From: Porites lobata | Taxonomy: Eukaryota; Cnidaria; Anthozoa; Scleractinia; Poritidae | Direction: 5' to 3' | Assembly: GCA_942486035.1 (NCBI GenBank) | Contig: CALNXK010000109.1 | Coordinates: 862,501 to 926,500 of the forward strand | DNA: 64,000 bases | Shown here: positions 37,401 through 51,200 of the stretch, piece by piece | Layout of the letters: each line of letters begins with the position of its first letter | How positions within the stretch are numbered: the first letter of the stretch is position 1 | Position numbers and translations under genes: made by a program | Notes under the pieces: generated by a model | Told to the model about the DNA's origin: nothing | Seen by the model: the letters and a program-made list of their open reading frames with translations, nothing else | Database searches by the model: none

Positions 37401-40400
37401 AACGTGAATTCGCACTGTTCGACCGCCTGTCGATTACTTGTCTTAGTTCTACAAACCAACATTATGTCCAGCTGATTTTTGTTTTTGTTTCAACTGTAAT
37501 TTATCTGAATTAACCCTATAATTTTATTTCCAAGTTTCGGGTGTTTTGAGCACCACCTTCCCTCCCAGCACCTCAACTTTATTTTTTTTTTCAGATCGCC
37601 TCTTTTCTCGTGCCACTCTTGTCATTAATGCCCAGAACAGAGTTATACAGTTTTTTTCCTCATAAAGTTTTGTTATTTTATGCGTTCAGCCGCAAGTGCT
37701 AATTGAGGAGGCGTAGAATGTTGAAAACGCTTGAAACTTGAGTACAACTTAGGGCCTGTTTACAAGGAGGTGGGAGACCCCAGGTACTGTAGGTCGGGTT
37801 ACATGTGGCGGGGTCACCCGCACCTACTCGCGCATGTAAACGTGATCAAATCAAAATGAGAGATTATATGGACAGGCGGGTTCCCCCACCTTAGGGGGTT
37901 GCCTCACCTACCTGGGGTCCCCCACCTCCATGTAAACAGGTCCTAAAAGACTTTCCAATGTAACTATGCAACTTCTTTTTCAGTAACAGCGGCCCTGAGT
38001 ATGCGTCAGTTATTCCAAAGCACTTGAGGTGAGTTAATTGTTCTACTACTAAACATTCGTGAAACTGAAAGATACGACGGCCACTAAAAGATCGTCCAAA
38101 AGTCCGTAGGTTCCTCGTAGAAGATAATGGGACGAATAAGGAGGCGCACAGTTGATATACTTTCTATTCCAGTTGCGTTATATGCTTCCTGGAAGTCTGC
38201 ACAATATAATTAATTAGGTGAAGACTTACGGTCATGGAATTAATTGTAGAGAAAGTACTGGACATGCCAGGCGTGAATCTCGTTTATCATTGAAAATAAG
38301 TACGCATCTAATTTTTGAAAGAAAATTCTTGGCAGAGCTTGGTAGTCGTTTGCGAGAATTTCCAACTTTTTGTATTTTGATAACAAGTGTTCATTGTATT
38401 ATCCAGTGGATAACGTTGAATAAACATGGTCCAAAAAACTAGACACAACCACTGGTTTTCTAGACTTTCAAAAAAGTCCCTCGCCCGATTTCGCGACTTC
38501 GTCGCTCGCCGCCTCGCGCCCTAAAAACCTCGCTCCGCTCGCTAAGAAACTCGTGAGGTCGACTTCTAGCAAGTCTACTATTTTACCCCGCGATTTGAGT
38601 GGTAGCGTCGTGAAATGCCGGTGTTTTCTCAGGCTACCCGAAAACCAAACAGCATTTACTGAATAGAGGTTTCATAAGTTGACAGAATCAAACATTTCTA
38701 CCTTGCAACCTTTCTTCTCTTCAGAGCAAGACAAAGAGGTCGCAGCTTGAGTGAAGAAGTACCGGACACTAGACCGGTATGTACACTGTTATAAAAATAA
38801 TTTTTCACTCCGAAAAATTAGCGGAAACTTAAAGGCCCCCTTTATATGGAGAAACGTTGTCCATGGTAGAAGGGTCATCCGCCTAGCTACCCGAGCTACC
38901 CTGGGCGAGCCAACTTTTCCTTCATTTCCTCACAAAACTTGGCGAAAAGTTGACCCGCCTAGCCAGTTCACCCTTTTTATCATGGTAGGGTCACCCTCCT
39001 AGTCAGTCCAACCTTTCTCCATATTAACAATTTTGTTTGTCCATCCGGGTCAACTCGTTGTAGGTGAGACAATCAGAGCATGCGCGACCGCTGTTTTAGA
39101 CAATCAGATCACGTGCAGAGCATGCACGAACGCTGTTGGCTCGGACAACTTTTTTCTGATATAAATGATAGATCGCTAAAGTTGACTTGTTTGGGAGGAT
39201 GTTTTCTCCTTGTATACACGTTGTAAGGTACCGATAAAAGATGTTACTAAAATTTGCCGAGGCTTTTCATTTAAGCGATCATGCGTCTTCAATTCGTCCA
39301 GAAAGTCAAACGTTTGTATAACGGCTAGGAGGAAGACCATCGACCCAAGTTCTTGATAATACGGACAGGGTGCAGCGAATAATACAGTAATAATAATAAT
39401 AATAACTAGGGGTACCTTCCGGCAAGTGCCAACGACGCGAATTCGTTTATCTTTTGTGGAATGTGCCTATTCAGATCTTCGCGACATTTTTTTCATAATT
39501 TTAGAGGTTTAAAATGGATTCCGCAAAAGAAAAGGATGGCACTCAAGTTCAAAACAACAACTTTGACACATTTAAGGCTTTCACTTTTATTAAACAATCA
39601 CAACATGGCTTGAAGCTTTGTTGGTAAATATGAGCAACTTAGCACTTGTGTTTCTTGGAAAATTCCATTGTAGCAGAACTGCAAACGTTAGAAAGAAAAA
39701 TATAGTTTAAATGATGTCTTTGACTGCTGAAATTAAAAATAATAATTAAATTCCGAGCAACAGCGTCATCAGGGATAAAAATATTGCGCGTGGTAATATA
39801 CAGTCACCAGAAAAAATTGGTGTAAAGTATAATGTGTGAAAAGCGCAAGAATGGGGCGGAATGTATCAGAGGTATAAAAATATAAACTTGAATAAAACAC
39901 AAAGATCTAATGAGCGAGTGTCACAGGACAAAGAGTCTCTTGAAAGGTATAATGATAGTCTTCTCAACAAAAGGTTCGTAAATTCGTTGCATTCCCCACG
40001 GGAGTTTTGGGCTGTCTCAATGTAAATCGAGCAGCAAAAAAACATGCTGGTTGACAAAATCTCTCGAAAGACATAAATAAATTCTAAAAAAAGGTCCGCA
40101 AATACGTTGTATTCCTCACGGCGGGAGGTGAGGACTGGCTCACTGTAAATTGACTTGGGAAGAACACGCTGGTTCTGATAAATGTTTTGAGAATATAACC
40201 CTATGCCTTGATCACCTACCGCTTAAAACTCAATTCACAAAGGAAAAGAGAACACTGAAAACTCTGGTTCTGAGTCGAGAAGCGAACACGCTACCTCAGT
40301 GTAAATCGAGCTGCGAAAAACAAGCTGGTTCTGACAAAAATTTGAGCGTAAAACCCTATTGCTTGATCAGCTGCTCCTTTAAACGCAATTTATAAAGCAA

Positions 40401-40656
40401 ACCAGGGCACTAATTGCCCTTTCAAACTAGAAATCGTATTAAAGCTTGCTCACCTGGTAGGTCCTCTTGAACAGATAACGAACAGCTACACACTGAATCA
40501 CCCAATTTCGGACCATGAGTTGTAAATACAAGACCATGACGTCACCACCCAAATATGGAGTCTTACACCCAAATATGGTCAAAAATGCAAATTTTAGAGG
40601 GTTACGCAAAATGAGAGTTTTTGCCTACATTGCGCGGCGTTATAATTCTGCCGCCG

Positions 40657-40698
<42 letters not shown>

Positions 40699-40883
40699 CA
40701 AAACTTTATTCATAGATTTAAAAAAAATAGACTATTTACAGATTCAAGAATATGAAATATTAAAATATATACCCTATGTACATTCTTCTTGTCTACGAAA
40801 GAGAATTGTTGTAAAATGACTATCTAAAGACTACTAATAACAATTATAAAAAGCATCAAAAAGTTGATAAAAAAATAAAATAA

Positions 40884-40931
<48 letters not shown>

Positions 40932-42216
40932 CATTATCACAGTAAAGTACCGCTAAATAGCTTTTAAAAGTTAGAACTTTCTCCTTAATTGACTAAGGAG
41001 AGATATTGTTTGTTTTGTAGATGCGCAGTGGTTCTCCAGAGCTCCCACCCCCACCCCCCTCTGTACTAGTAAACTCTTATGTGGATCCTGACGATCCAGG
41101 TTACACAAGGGTAATAGAACGCAGGCAGCAAAGCACAGCGGTCTCTCCAAGGGCTCAACTACTTACCTCCCCAGATGGAGAGATGGTAAAGCTCGGTAGC
41201 CGTAAATACCAGAACGTGCTTAGGCCAGAAACTCACATTGTAAGTATGCACTCCCTTTTACTTTCCCAGAGAAGTATTCATTCTAGTAAATTTTATGTTC
41301 ATTCGAAAATAAACATGTAAAAATTCTTCGTTGAGATTACATGGGGAGCTTGTGGACTTATGAGTAGAATTGGTTAAAAGATCGCGATATTTCATCTTTG
41401 GCCATCGTTTTTCTCCAAAAACGTCGCTTAAAAAGTGAATTTGCGTTTTTTCACCCTCTTATTCCAACTCGCTTGCTTTGTCAAATGCAAGCGAACTCTT
41501 CTGGAGTTGAATTCCTGAGAACTATATCCATGTTCAGAAAGGGAAAAAAAACTTTGCCGTCCCTTGTTCACGTCCTCCATAAAACGTGAAATTACGCATT
41601 TTCACGTCGTAGTCGTGCAGTGACGGCAGAGAAATGTACAAAAAAGTGTGCTGCACGTGCAGAGTTGTTGTTTTGCCCATTCAACCCATTGCTTTTTTGA
41701 CGTTCTCGTTGCTATCCTAGTGTTAAGAGGGCTAATTAACAATCATTTCTCGAGCCCGAATGGGCTGTGGGTCAATCTTCGTCGTTGCTAAAGCTCCCTA
41801 TTAGGGAGCTTTAGCAACGACGTCGGCGACGGCAACCAGGACGTCAAAAAAGCAATAGGTTTATTACGCAAAACAACAACTTTGCACGTGCATCACGCTT
41901 TTTTGTACATTTCTTCACCGTCCTTGCACGACTACGACGTGAAAATGCCTAATTGCAAGTTTTATGGAGGACGTAAACAAGGGACGACGAATCTCTTTTT
42001 CTCTCTCTAAACTTGAGTGCGGTCCTCAAGAAATTAGCTCCAGAGAAATTCGCCTGCACTTGCAATTTTCAGCAAATTGGAATAAACGCGACAAAGATTG
42101 AAAAAACGGGAATTCATTTTAAAACTGACGTTTTCGCTGCCGTTGCCGTCGTCGATGCTAAAGCTCCCTAATAGCCCATGAGGCCGAAGGCCGAATGGGC
42201 TATTGACTCAGAGGCC

Positions 42217-42257
<41 letters not shown>

Positions 42258-45200
42258 GTTGGTCAAAAATATCGAGACAAAACAACTTTTAGCTGGTTAA
42301 AGCTAGACGTAAATCGCTTTTTGCCGCCAAAAATCAGGCGCTCTTCGCTACTAGTGGGCTATAACATATAGTCTAGTAGTAGCTTAACCAATCAGAACGC
42401 AGCATTGATAATAGACCACTAGTAGGGCAGGTAGTCATCCAATCCAATTGACTCTTCGTGTTTTTCTTCCAGCCAGGAGAACATTACGTATCAATAACAA
42501 ATTACTCTCCAACTGCTGAGCGCCCCGAGGATCTTCCGTTGACCACGGGCGAGATCGTGCGGCTTCTTACCGAGGATGGTGCGTGGGCGTTCGTGTGCAC
42601 ATTAGACCAAACTAGGAGAAGAGGATGGGTGCCGTCCTCGATACTAAAAAAGAAAGGAGGGATACCGCTCTCCCAAAGGTAGATAACGTAACGTGCTTCA
42701 ATCGCTAGATTATATTAAACAGCCAGAAATCTCAAGTGCCATTGTGCTTAAATAATGATAATAATAAAAATAATAGTAATAATAATAATACATTCATAGT
42801 GTGCAATTTTCCATAAAAATGTTCAAATGCGCATGACAGACAGTTAACAAAGTAAGATCTAAAAATTAAATAGATAAAAATAGTGCTTTGAATGGGAGCT
42901 CCTGACAATACAATATTACAATAATAAAATTATTTTGAAAAATTTTACATACTAAAATCCAAAATTACAAACCCTACGAGATAGATACCAAGTTATGATG
43001 ATAAAATTACTTAAAGGAGCTACGTCGATCAGGATGATATTGCTGTTTTAGTCCAATTCTGTGCTAAAGTCCTCACTCTAGTGTGTTTATCCGGTAGTTA
43101 ACCATTAATTTCATCACAGAGTTCTCTTCATAAGAATGTTTGGCGATTTTTGCAGCCCTAGCATTAAAACTTGAAGAAGTCAGGGGCACCCAACGAGAAT
43201 ATAGTTCAAAACTACTTAAACATAGCATTGTTAAACGTATTTTAGTATTTAAACGGTAGATATAGGCATATTTTCATCCCCTAAAAATTTTTCATCTGTT
43301 CGGATTTCCTAGCTGAAAGTCTAGTGGTCCGAAAATGATAGGGATCAAAACTTACCCAGTCGAAAATTTCAGGCAGAAAAAAGGCTCCCGAAAATTGTAG
43401 GTGACCTTTTTAGGGTAAAAAGTCCGTTAAAAATAGGAAATTGTACCATTTTTTAGATGTTCGAAAATGGTAGGAGAGGCAGGCAAGCAAGAACATTTAC
43501 AACTTTTTGTTCCGAAAATTCTAGATCTCAGACGTCTTTCGAACAGATATTTTTCCGAAAATTGACGTTGGGTGCCCCTGAGAAGTTGGCCCAATGAACT
43601 TTTTGAAATGTCAATCCACGTCCATCCTTGGAATTCAGTTGATGCAAGAAAAGTGTCAGCTTTTAAAAAAGATAGCAAATAGCGTGATTAAATGCGTGGT
43701 GGCCTGCGAGCAGAGTCAAGAAATCACTTGCAGCAAGCTCTTGACTCCCGGCTAAGCTGAGAGTCTTTTGGTAGGCCAAGGGCTTGGTTAAAATGGTCAT
43801 TCTTGTGTTTTATCGTGACTGTATCTTTATGAAATTTTGTTATATTACCTGATTGGTCAGAACACTCTTCCTTTGAGATATTCAGACCTTATATGTCATT
43901 ACGGACCTTTAGATTGTACTACAATACTAGAACGAGTTTGAGTATGATAAGCAAAATTCACTTGCTGAGGTTTATTGTTATGGTTGCAAAACGAGTCGAA
44001 TCGCGATTTTGCGCGTTTTACCACCCACGTTGGAATCTGTCTTGCAACAACTAAGGTTGCAAAGTTATTTTTGTAGGATGGTAAAACGCGCAACATCGCT
44101 ATTGAACTCGTTTTGCAGCAAAGTCACAAACTCAACAAGTTGCACGTTTTTTTGCTCGTTTTACCGCACCTTAAAGTGCCCATCACCTAAAATTTTTTAT
44201 TTTCTTATCTGAAACTACACCTTATCAAAATAACTTCTGCGAAAAAATTTTGCGATTTGAACCACAGACGATTTTTTTAGAATTTTTTAAAAACGTTCAA
44301 ATTTGCCGCCATTTTGGCTCACCATTCGTCTTAGTCTTCTCTCGGACTGTGACATACTTTAAGGAACACGTGACCTTATCGACAGGAAAACATTAAGAGT
44401 TCTGATAAGTTTTTCTTTTTCAGAAAAACTTTCTTCTTACGAAGACATAGTGATTCAATCCTTACTTGTAATTGATCTTTTTTGTGTACAGCTGGTGAAG
44501 GCAAGGTATTGTGAGTTCCTTAATTTACGTCACATGACGTCATATGTGAGCCTGCTAGTTTGCATGATCAGCGGCGGGGGTGTACCCCAAAAATGTAGAC
44601 TTCAAAAATTGGTTAAAAAATCGCGCTTTGTTCAAACCGCAAAATTTTTTGCAGAAGTCATTTGAATAAGGTATAGTTTCAGATAAGAAAATATAAAATT
44701 TTAGGTGATGGGCACTTTAAAAACAGAATCGACCAGGGTAAGAGCGAGAAACTTAGCACCGGAAGTAGTCACGTTCAGTCCTTTTCGTTCTCATGTGACG
44801 TTGTGCTTTCTTTGATGGTGGACATTACATCACTTTTTATCTCGCTTTTTTTTAAACGCCAGATCCAAGTCATTGGGTGATATATATGATGCTTCTCAGG
44901 AGGAGGAAGCTGTCGCTACTTTTCCTTCAGTAGTTCAGAGAGCGATGCCTGTACTGTCATCAAACAAGCCACCTGTGCCCACCCCTCGGAATGGTGTGGA
45001 AATAAGGAGAACATCTGTAGACTATCCCCCTACTGAGCCGGCCCCTCCTTTACCTGGCGCCCCACCTAATCATATATTCAAACCTGGTAAGTATGACAAT
45101 ATTACGGAGCTGCAAATAACATCAATCAGTCATTGAACTATGTCCGATCAATATTTGCCCATGTTCGACGAAATTCTACCTTCGGTTGGACAAGATGACC

Positions 45201-48200
45201 GAGCTTATTCGCAGTGGCAGAGGTAGCTGAAGATTTGCATAGTAATTTTAAGAGATTAAAAGTCAGCATAAGGTATGTCCGAGACCTTTTCTGGTTTGTC
45301 CGACTAAGACGGTTACCTAGTCGGACATATTTCCTTTCTAAAGGAAAAGTTATTTGGCGACCTGCAGTAGTCCCTCACCAGAACGCGGGAAAATATATAT
45401 AGCTGGCTAACAACATGCGCGGATAAGTATGTAGACTTGCTACAAGTCGACCTCCCAAGTTTCTTGGCGAGCGGAGCGAGCTTTTAGGCCTCGAAGCGGA
45501 AGAAGGACTGTTTTGAAAGTCTAATAAGCATGCAACCTTTGCACTTCCTTTTCACAGCTCATAACTGTAAACAGTAAAAACACGGAAAATTTTGCGGCTG
45601 AAATCTTTGACGTCATTCATTTTTTAGCGTTCCAAAAAACCACAACACAAGGCTGTAACCCTTTCACGGAAATTTTAGCGGAAAATAAGGGTTTTCCTGT
45701 TTTGATTTTTTTTGTATTGACAACCTGACTAACAACTTTGCAGCCCAATAGACCTTTGTCACGCAGCAACCATTTTGTCTCAGGAGATTTTAAAAGCTTT
45801 GTTTATGCACGGCTAGCCTCGTTCTCTCTACGAGGCTAGCCATGCATAAATAAGGCTTGTTTAATCTCCTGAGACAAAATGGCCGCCGTTTGACAAAGGT
45901 CTATAGTCCATTTTACAGTTACGGGTGCAAACGAGGCTAGAGTTGGCCTTGTTTTGATATAAACGTTCTTACTTTATTATGTTAATCCGTGTTATTCTAA
46001 TACTAACTAGTATTTTTAGCATGACTTTCAGGTTTGTATTAAAACAAGTCAACCTCAGCCTCGCGTTCATTTAGAGGCTAAGGTACTAAACTCATAACTG
46101 TAAAATGGTCTATTCCCCCCGTGGAGACTCATGGTCAATGATGACGGACAACTAAACATTTTGAGAACTACACCTACTGAACTCGTTTTCAAAACCCCTA
46201 AAAAGAACTCTGTGAAAGGGCTTTGTTGCAGCGACCCATCATTTGAAAAGTAAATATTCATTACTTTAGATCTCATTTCGTTCGCCGCGCTTTGTTCTTT
46301 TGCTAAACCAAAATATCTCTGAACTACCCGAATTGCTCTAATCTTGTTTTGTGTTCGACGAAATTTTTTCAGTGTAAATAAATCACTTACACGGTTTAAC
46401 CAGGAAGTGAGCAAGAAACAATAATTTTTTTTATTGTCTAGCCCTCTTTTACTTTTGCGTGTATCTCGTGGTCAGGGTGAACCTGTGCAGTCCAGAATCT
46501 AAAATCTTCTATGTTTTTTTCCTGTATGTTTTAGGCAAGGTTAACGCACACTACTTTGCAAAAGAAGACTTTACAACAAACAGTAGCAAGTGCATTTGTA
46601 TACGTAAAGGAGAATTGGGGCAATTACTGGAAGTTCAATCCTTAGGCTGGTGGAAAATGTGTGTGGAGGGTGTGGTTGGATGGACACCAGGTGAATTCTG
46701 GGATATGCTGCAGGTAAGACCATTTTTCAACCACGTTCACCTCGTTCCGAGGTTCTTCTCCAACTCGGGGGCCGAGTAGGAGAAGACCCTGGAGACGAGG
46801 TTGACCATTTTTTTAGGGCGTAGATTAAGGCTGCAGGGGACACCTCTCTATGAATAAATTCATAAGGCAAAATTTTGCTTGTGCTATAACTTTTCAAACG
46901 CCTATATCTCGGCTGTTTTAGAGGCGATTTAGATAAAATTTTACAGAGACACTGTGAAATGATGGAAGTTTAGGAGGGTTGTTTTTTTTATTTGGTAGAT
47001 CGCGCTTTACAGCGATGCTTTAAGCCACAGTTGTACGAAACTGGGAAATCGTGATTTTGTTTTCCAAGTTTGCCGAAAGAATAGAAGACATCACTCTGAT
47101 TTTATTAATAAATGATGGGTCAAAACCTCTGATGTGTCATGTATCGCGCAGATTTTGCAATTTAAAGTTTGTCAGCAAGATGTAATCATTTAAATGAGCA
47201 AAATCTATCATCCCTGAAATTAACGCCTAATATAATCTTATAAAAGCGCTCTTTTTGAAATATTTTGCGATTCCTTCTTTAGTTATACATTTTAGTTTCA
47301 GTGCGAGGTTCAGTTTTGAATACAATGTCACTCCCCTTTGTCTTTAAACACCCTGCAAAGGGAATGATTAAGGCTGGTTTTCACTAGCGACGGAGTTGGA
47401 GTCAGAGTCGGAATCGTAAGCGGAGTCGTTAGAGCGCTTATGACATTGTGAAAATCAAAAGTCGGAGTCGTAATAAGCGCAACGGAGTAGGACACAGAAG
47501 AATCAGACCGTTTCCATTTTCTTTCGACTCCGCTTATGACTCCGTCGCTTCGTTCCACTTATGATCTAGTGACCAGATTGTCGGAGTCGAAAGCAGAAGC
47601 GGAAGGATAAACCAATCACAAGGCACGTTCCCACGCTTTGTGATTTGTTTAGTTCTTCCGCTTCTGCTTGCAACTTCGACGACCCAGTTTTCACTTGATC
47701 ATATACGGCGGTGTCGTAAGCGGAATCACAACGCTGTTTTCACTAGATCGTAAAGTTCTACGCTTCTGATTACGACTGCGACTGCTAGTCTGCTACTCTG
47801 TTGCTAGTGAAAACCAGCCTTTAAAGATAAATATACATATTTCAACACTTGACTTATCCAGGATGACCAGGAAGATGCCGCTGACAACATTGAAACTGAC
47901 AGGTCAAGACATAGTTCTTTTGGTAAGCTGTTTCTTATTGCCCACGTTTTTGTTGTTTTATGTCCAGTCTGTTTTCTCCTACTTACATAGCTAACATGTT
48001 TAGTTACCAAAGTGCCAGTTATGCTTTACAAGTTTCACCATACCCTGGTTTAACCGTTTAACACATTGTAAACACGGCATAAGTTAATTATCCAGGGCCT
48101 ACGTTGGGAGCAAAGCTGACTGAAGATACATGTACAAGGAGAGCAGAAACTCCGAACATTTTCAAAAATCGCATGAGAACGATGGACTTAAGTAATTCAA

Positions 48201-51200
48201 TCAGTGATTATGCCAACACTGTTCTTTTGGGACTGATCATTATATATGTGGGGTGCGCGGGAGGAGAAGGGCAAGGGTTTCAACTCGTTATAGGGGATAT
48301 ATTTTTTCATTAAAAAAGGAGGTAATTTTTTTTTAGGTTGTGCTGTATTAAAACTATTAACCTGTATAGGCTATTGTTGTACCACCAATTCGTTTTTGTT
48401 GGAGTTAAAATTTTGTCAAAAAGTTTAGACTGATTAATAAAAAAAAGCCTCTGTATGATAGGCATAATTACCCGACCATTTTAGTTTACTTCTTTTGGGC
48501 GAGACCGAGCCTTTCAGTAGGAAATATGGAGCATTACGGGGAGCATTTTAGTCGGAGGAAACAAAAGCATAATGTACAAATGTCTATCTGGTTCTAGGCC
48601 CAGGAAGGCGCACGAATATTTTGACCTTCAGTAGTATTTGTTTGTATTTTTTAAACTCTTTTTCTAACTGACAGTTGTGAATTGTTTGTACTTTTATTTT
48701 TGCAGGAGATGAATTGTGGTATTATGGTAAAATGTCGCGTCAAAAGTGCGAAGAGCTTATGTTGAGGGTAAGATGATGGAGCTTTTATTTCTATAATCCC
48801 CAGCGGTACGATGGAGAACTGGTGTTTAATCTTAACACACTTATCTGTGCATGATTTATGTTTAGATGTTTACGAAGTAGTAATAGATACTCACCGGGAG
48901 CTCCCACTCGCAAACGCTCCAAGGTAGAGATGAGTTATGGAAGAGGCGAACCCGGAGGCGGGAAGGAGCGGGAGCTAAGGCGCCAGAGTGTGCCATCGCT
49001 GCGGGGAGGTGGGTGGGGCGACAAACTAGGTGTCTGGTGTCCGTTTTAACCAAAAGAGCAATAAACAGCATGAAAACAGATATATGCACAACAAGTTCCC
49101 CCGCGGGTCCACAGATGCGCCGGAATTTAAATGCACGGGTCCCAAGGGCACAGGGAGCGCTTGCGCGTGACGGCTCCCAGTGAGAATAAATGCGAAATGA
49201 AAAGAGCCGCAACTTTAAACTTTTCAGCCAAAACTTTGATTTCCATTATTCTTTCCGTTTTTGACCCATTTTCTCCTCATTAAGTAACAACAGTTCACAC
49301 GGCCAAAATGGATCGAAAGAGATGTGCCTTTTTTACTTTCCAAGCCCTAATAACAATCTGTTCACATTAGTGTAATGAGAAATGTATGGAGAACACTGAG
49401 TTACGTAGTACGTATGCGTGTTAAACAAAAATTCATTGTTCAGCCATTCGGATATTTTTTTCCTCTCCGGCCTGGCGCTGTAAAACACAATGAATCCTCG
49501 ATGAGTTGGTCAGTTTACGTTTCCCTCGACGATTGAGTGACAAAATTGGGTTTCTGCTGTCGACATAAACGAGATATTTTTTGCTTATTCTTACAGAGTG
49601 CCAAAGAGCTGGATTACTTGATAAGGGAGAGCACACAGAAGGTAAATATGCAAATCATTTTTGGTTCCAGAAAATAATTCTGCTGGTTGGAACGCAAGAG
49701 ACACGGCATAAGTTCTCTTACCCTGCCAGCACAGCTATTCTTTCGCTTGCTCAATTTTGGCGCAGATAGGCCGTGCTTGAATCGAGAAGATCTTTATTGA
49801 GCATGCGCTGCATGTTGGTAGGATATAATTTCAAACCCATGCCTAGTCCAGAAGCTGGGGCTTGCTGAAGCGATTCGTCTTGTAGTTGAAGCGTATTCTG
49901 GCCTTTAACGATTTCTATGTTTGTGTGTTAACGCTTGTAAACACGCGTTGCACAAGCCATTTCAAAAGCATAAACCTATGAGCTCGCATGGCCTTTGTTT
50001 CGGTATTCCCTACAGAGAGGAAAGACAGCGCCGCCAGACTTCGACCAATGAGAGCGATCCAGTTCACGCTTCATCTGTAATATTACAGACCTGTTTCTAG
50101 CTCAACTGTAACTAAAATGTCCCGAGAACAATAGGCATTCTGCGCCAGCGATGATTCTCCTCCTCTTTGAAGAGACTCTGCTCGCAGCTGGGTGTAATTT
50201 ATCTGTTTATGAATGCACTCGTTTATAATTACGTCTTTATACTTTAGCTATTGTATTTGAATTCTAAAAAGTATTTATAGAGTGGTTGACTGACTCAAAA
50301 CTCCACCGTTAAGTAAACTAATCTCTCTAGCTAATCCAAATGGACACAGAAAAAACTTTGAACCAATCAAAAGTAAACTAGTAATACCAGGAGCCTGATG
50401 CTAGTAAACCTAACACCAATTAAGCGCGGACAACACTATCGAACAAGTCAATACAAGTTTGTTATTTTTACCGTAGTTTGGAAAATAGCGTAAGTTCTTT
50501 TCCCCAAACACAAGGCATTGTAAACAAATTTGAAACCCGTTGTTATTATTAGAAAAGTATTCTGGCTTGTATAATGTTTCAGCTCACTCTAACAAGCTGC
50601 TGTCTTTCACTTTTTCAGTTTGCGTCTTTTGTCCTATCTGTCAAGTATGGTGGAAGGTAATTCTGTGTTGCTTTTGACCGCTATAATATAAGTTCAATTT
50701 TCTTAGGGGCTCATAGTATAATTGTAAAGTAATGTCTTGATTTTGCCATTTTTTACGCTGAGCTGTTCGTCAAAATTAATGTCAAAACAATTCTAGATCG
50801 TTTAAATGGCAAAAAAATTTAGTTCCCAATCATTCTCAACTCAAACGTTATCCATTTTAAATGTGAGAAGGAGTTGTGTAGTTGATTTATTCTGGCCAAT
50901 ATGGTAAGGCGACTATCTAGGCCTTATTGAAAAGTTATCTATCAACTCCGGCTTTTAGTTTGTTAATTTAATTAGTTTTCTTTTCAAATTAATTTATTTG
51001 GGTGGATTCATATTCATTTGAAGAACACGCGCTTACTTTCTTCGCATTTACCCGATGAAATTTTTCAATTCTCTTAGAAAATGTTTGTTTGTTTATTTTT
51101 TCCAGAATTCGTCATTTTCCCATTGAATTAACTCCAAGTGGTCGTTACGTCATTGGTAAACATGCGTTTGATGGTCTAACAGAGATTGTGACATTTTACA

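Larger units (their letters stand above)
36512..41239 (+). other. Linker exons 11-14 with repeated YxxV motifs
   Basis: The four small exons encode YALEYATVEVLPSQPIANRN, then SGPEYASVIPKHLRARQRGR, SLSEEVPDTRP and, in exon 14, ELPPPPPSVLVNSYVDPDD, PGYTRVIERRQQST and SRKYQNVLRP. LEYATV fits the ITIM consensus; EYASV and KYQNV are further Y..V sites, the last also fitting the GRB2-type Y.N pattern. The polyproline stretch is a candidate SH3 ligand. Phosphorylation is inferred only. Confidence 0.75.

Noticed and set aside
46067..46414. 115-codon minus-strand frame in intron 16
   Set aside because: No recognisable domain, no splice partners, and located inside an intron of the opposite-strand gene; could be a relic but cannot be supported.
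48192..48313. Extension of the cassette frame into YANTVLLGLIIIYVG
   Set aside because: No donor in a usable phase follows, and the frame runs into a stop; best read as intron.
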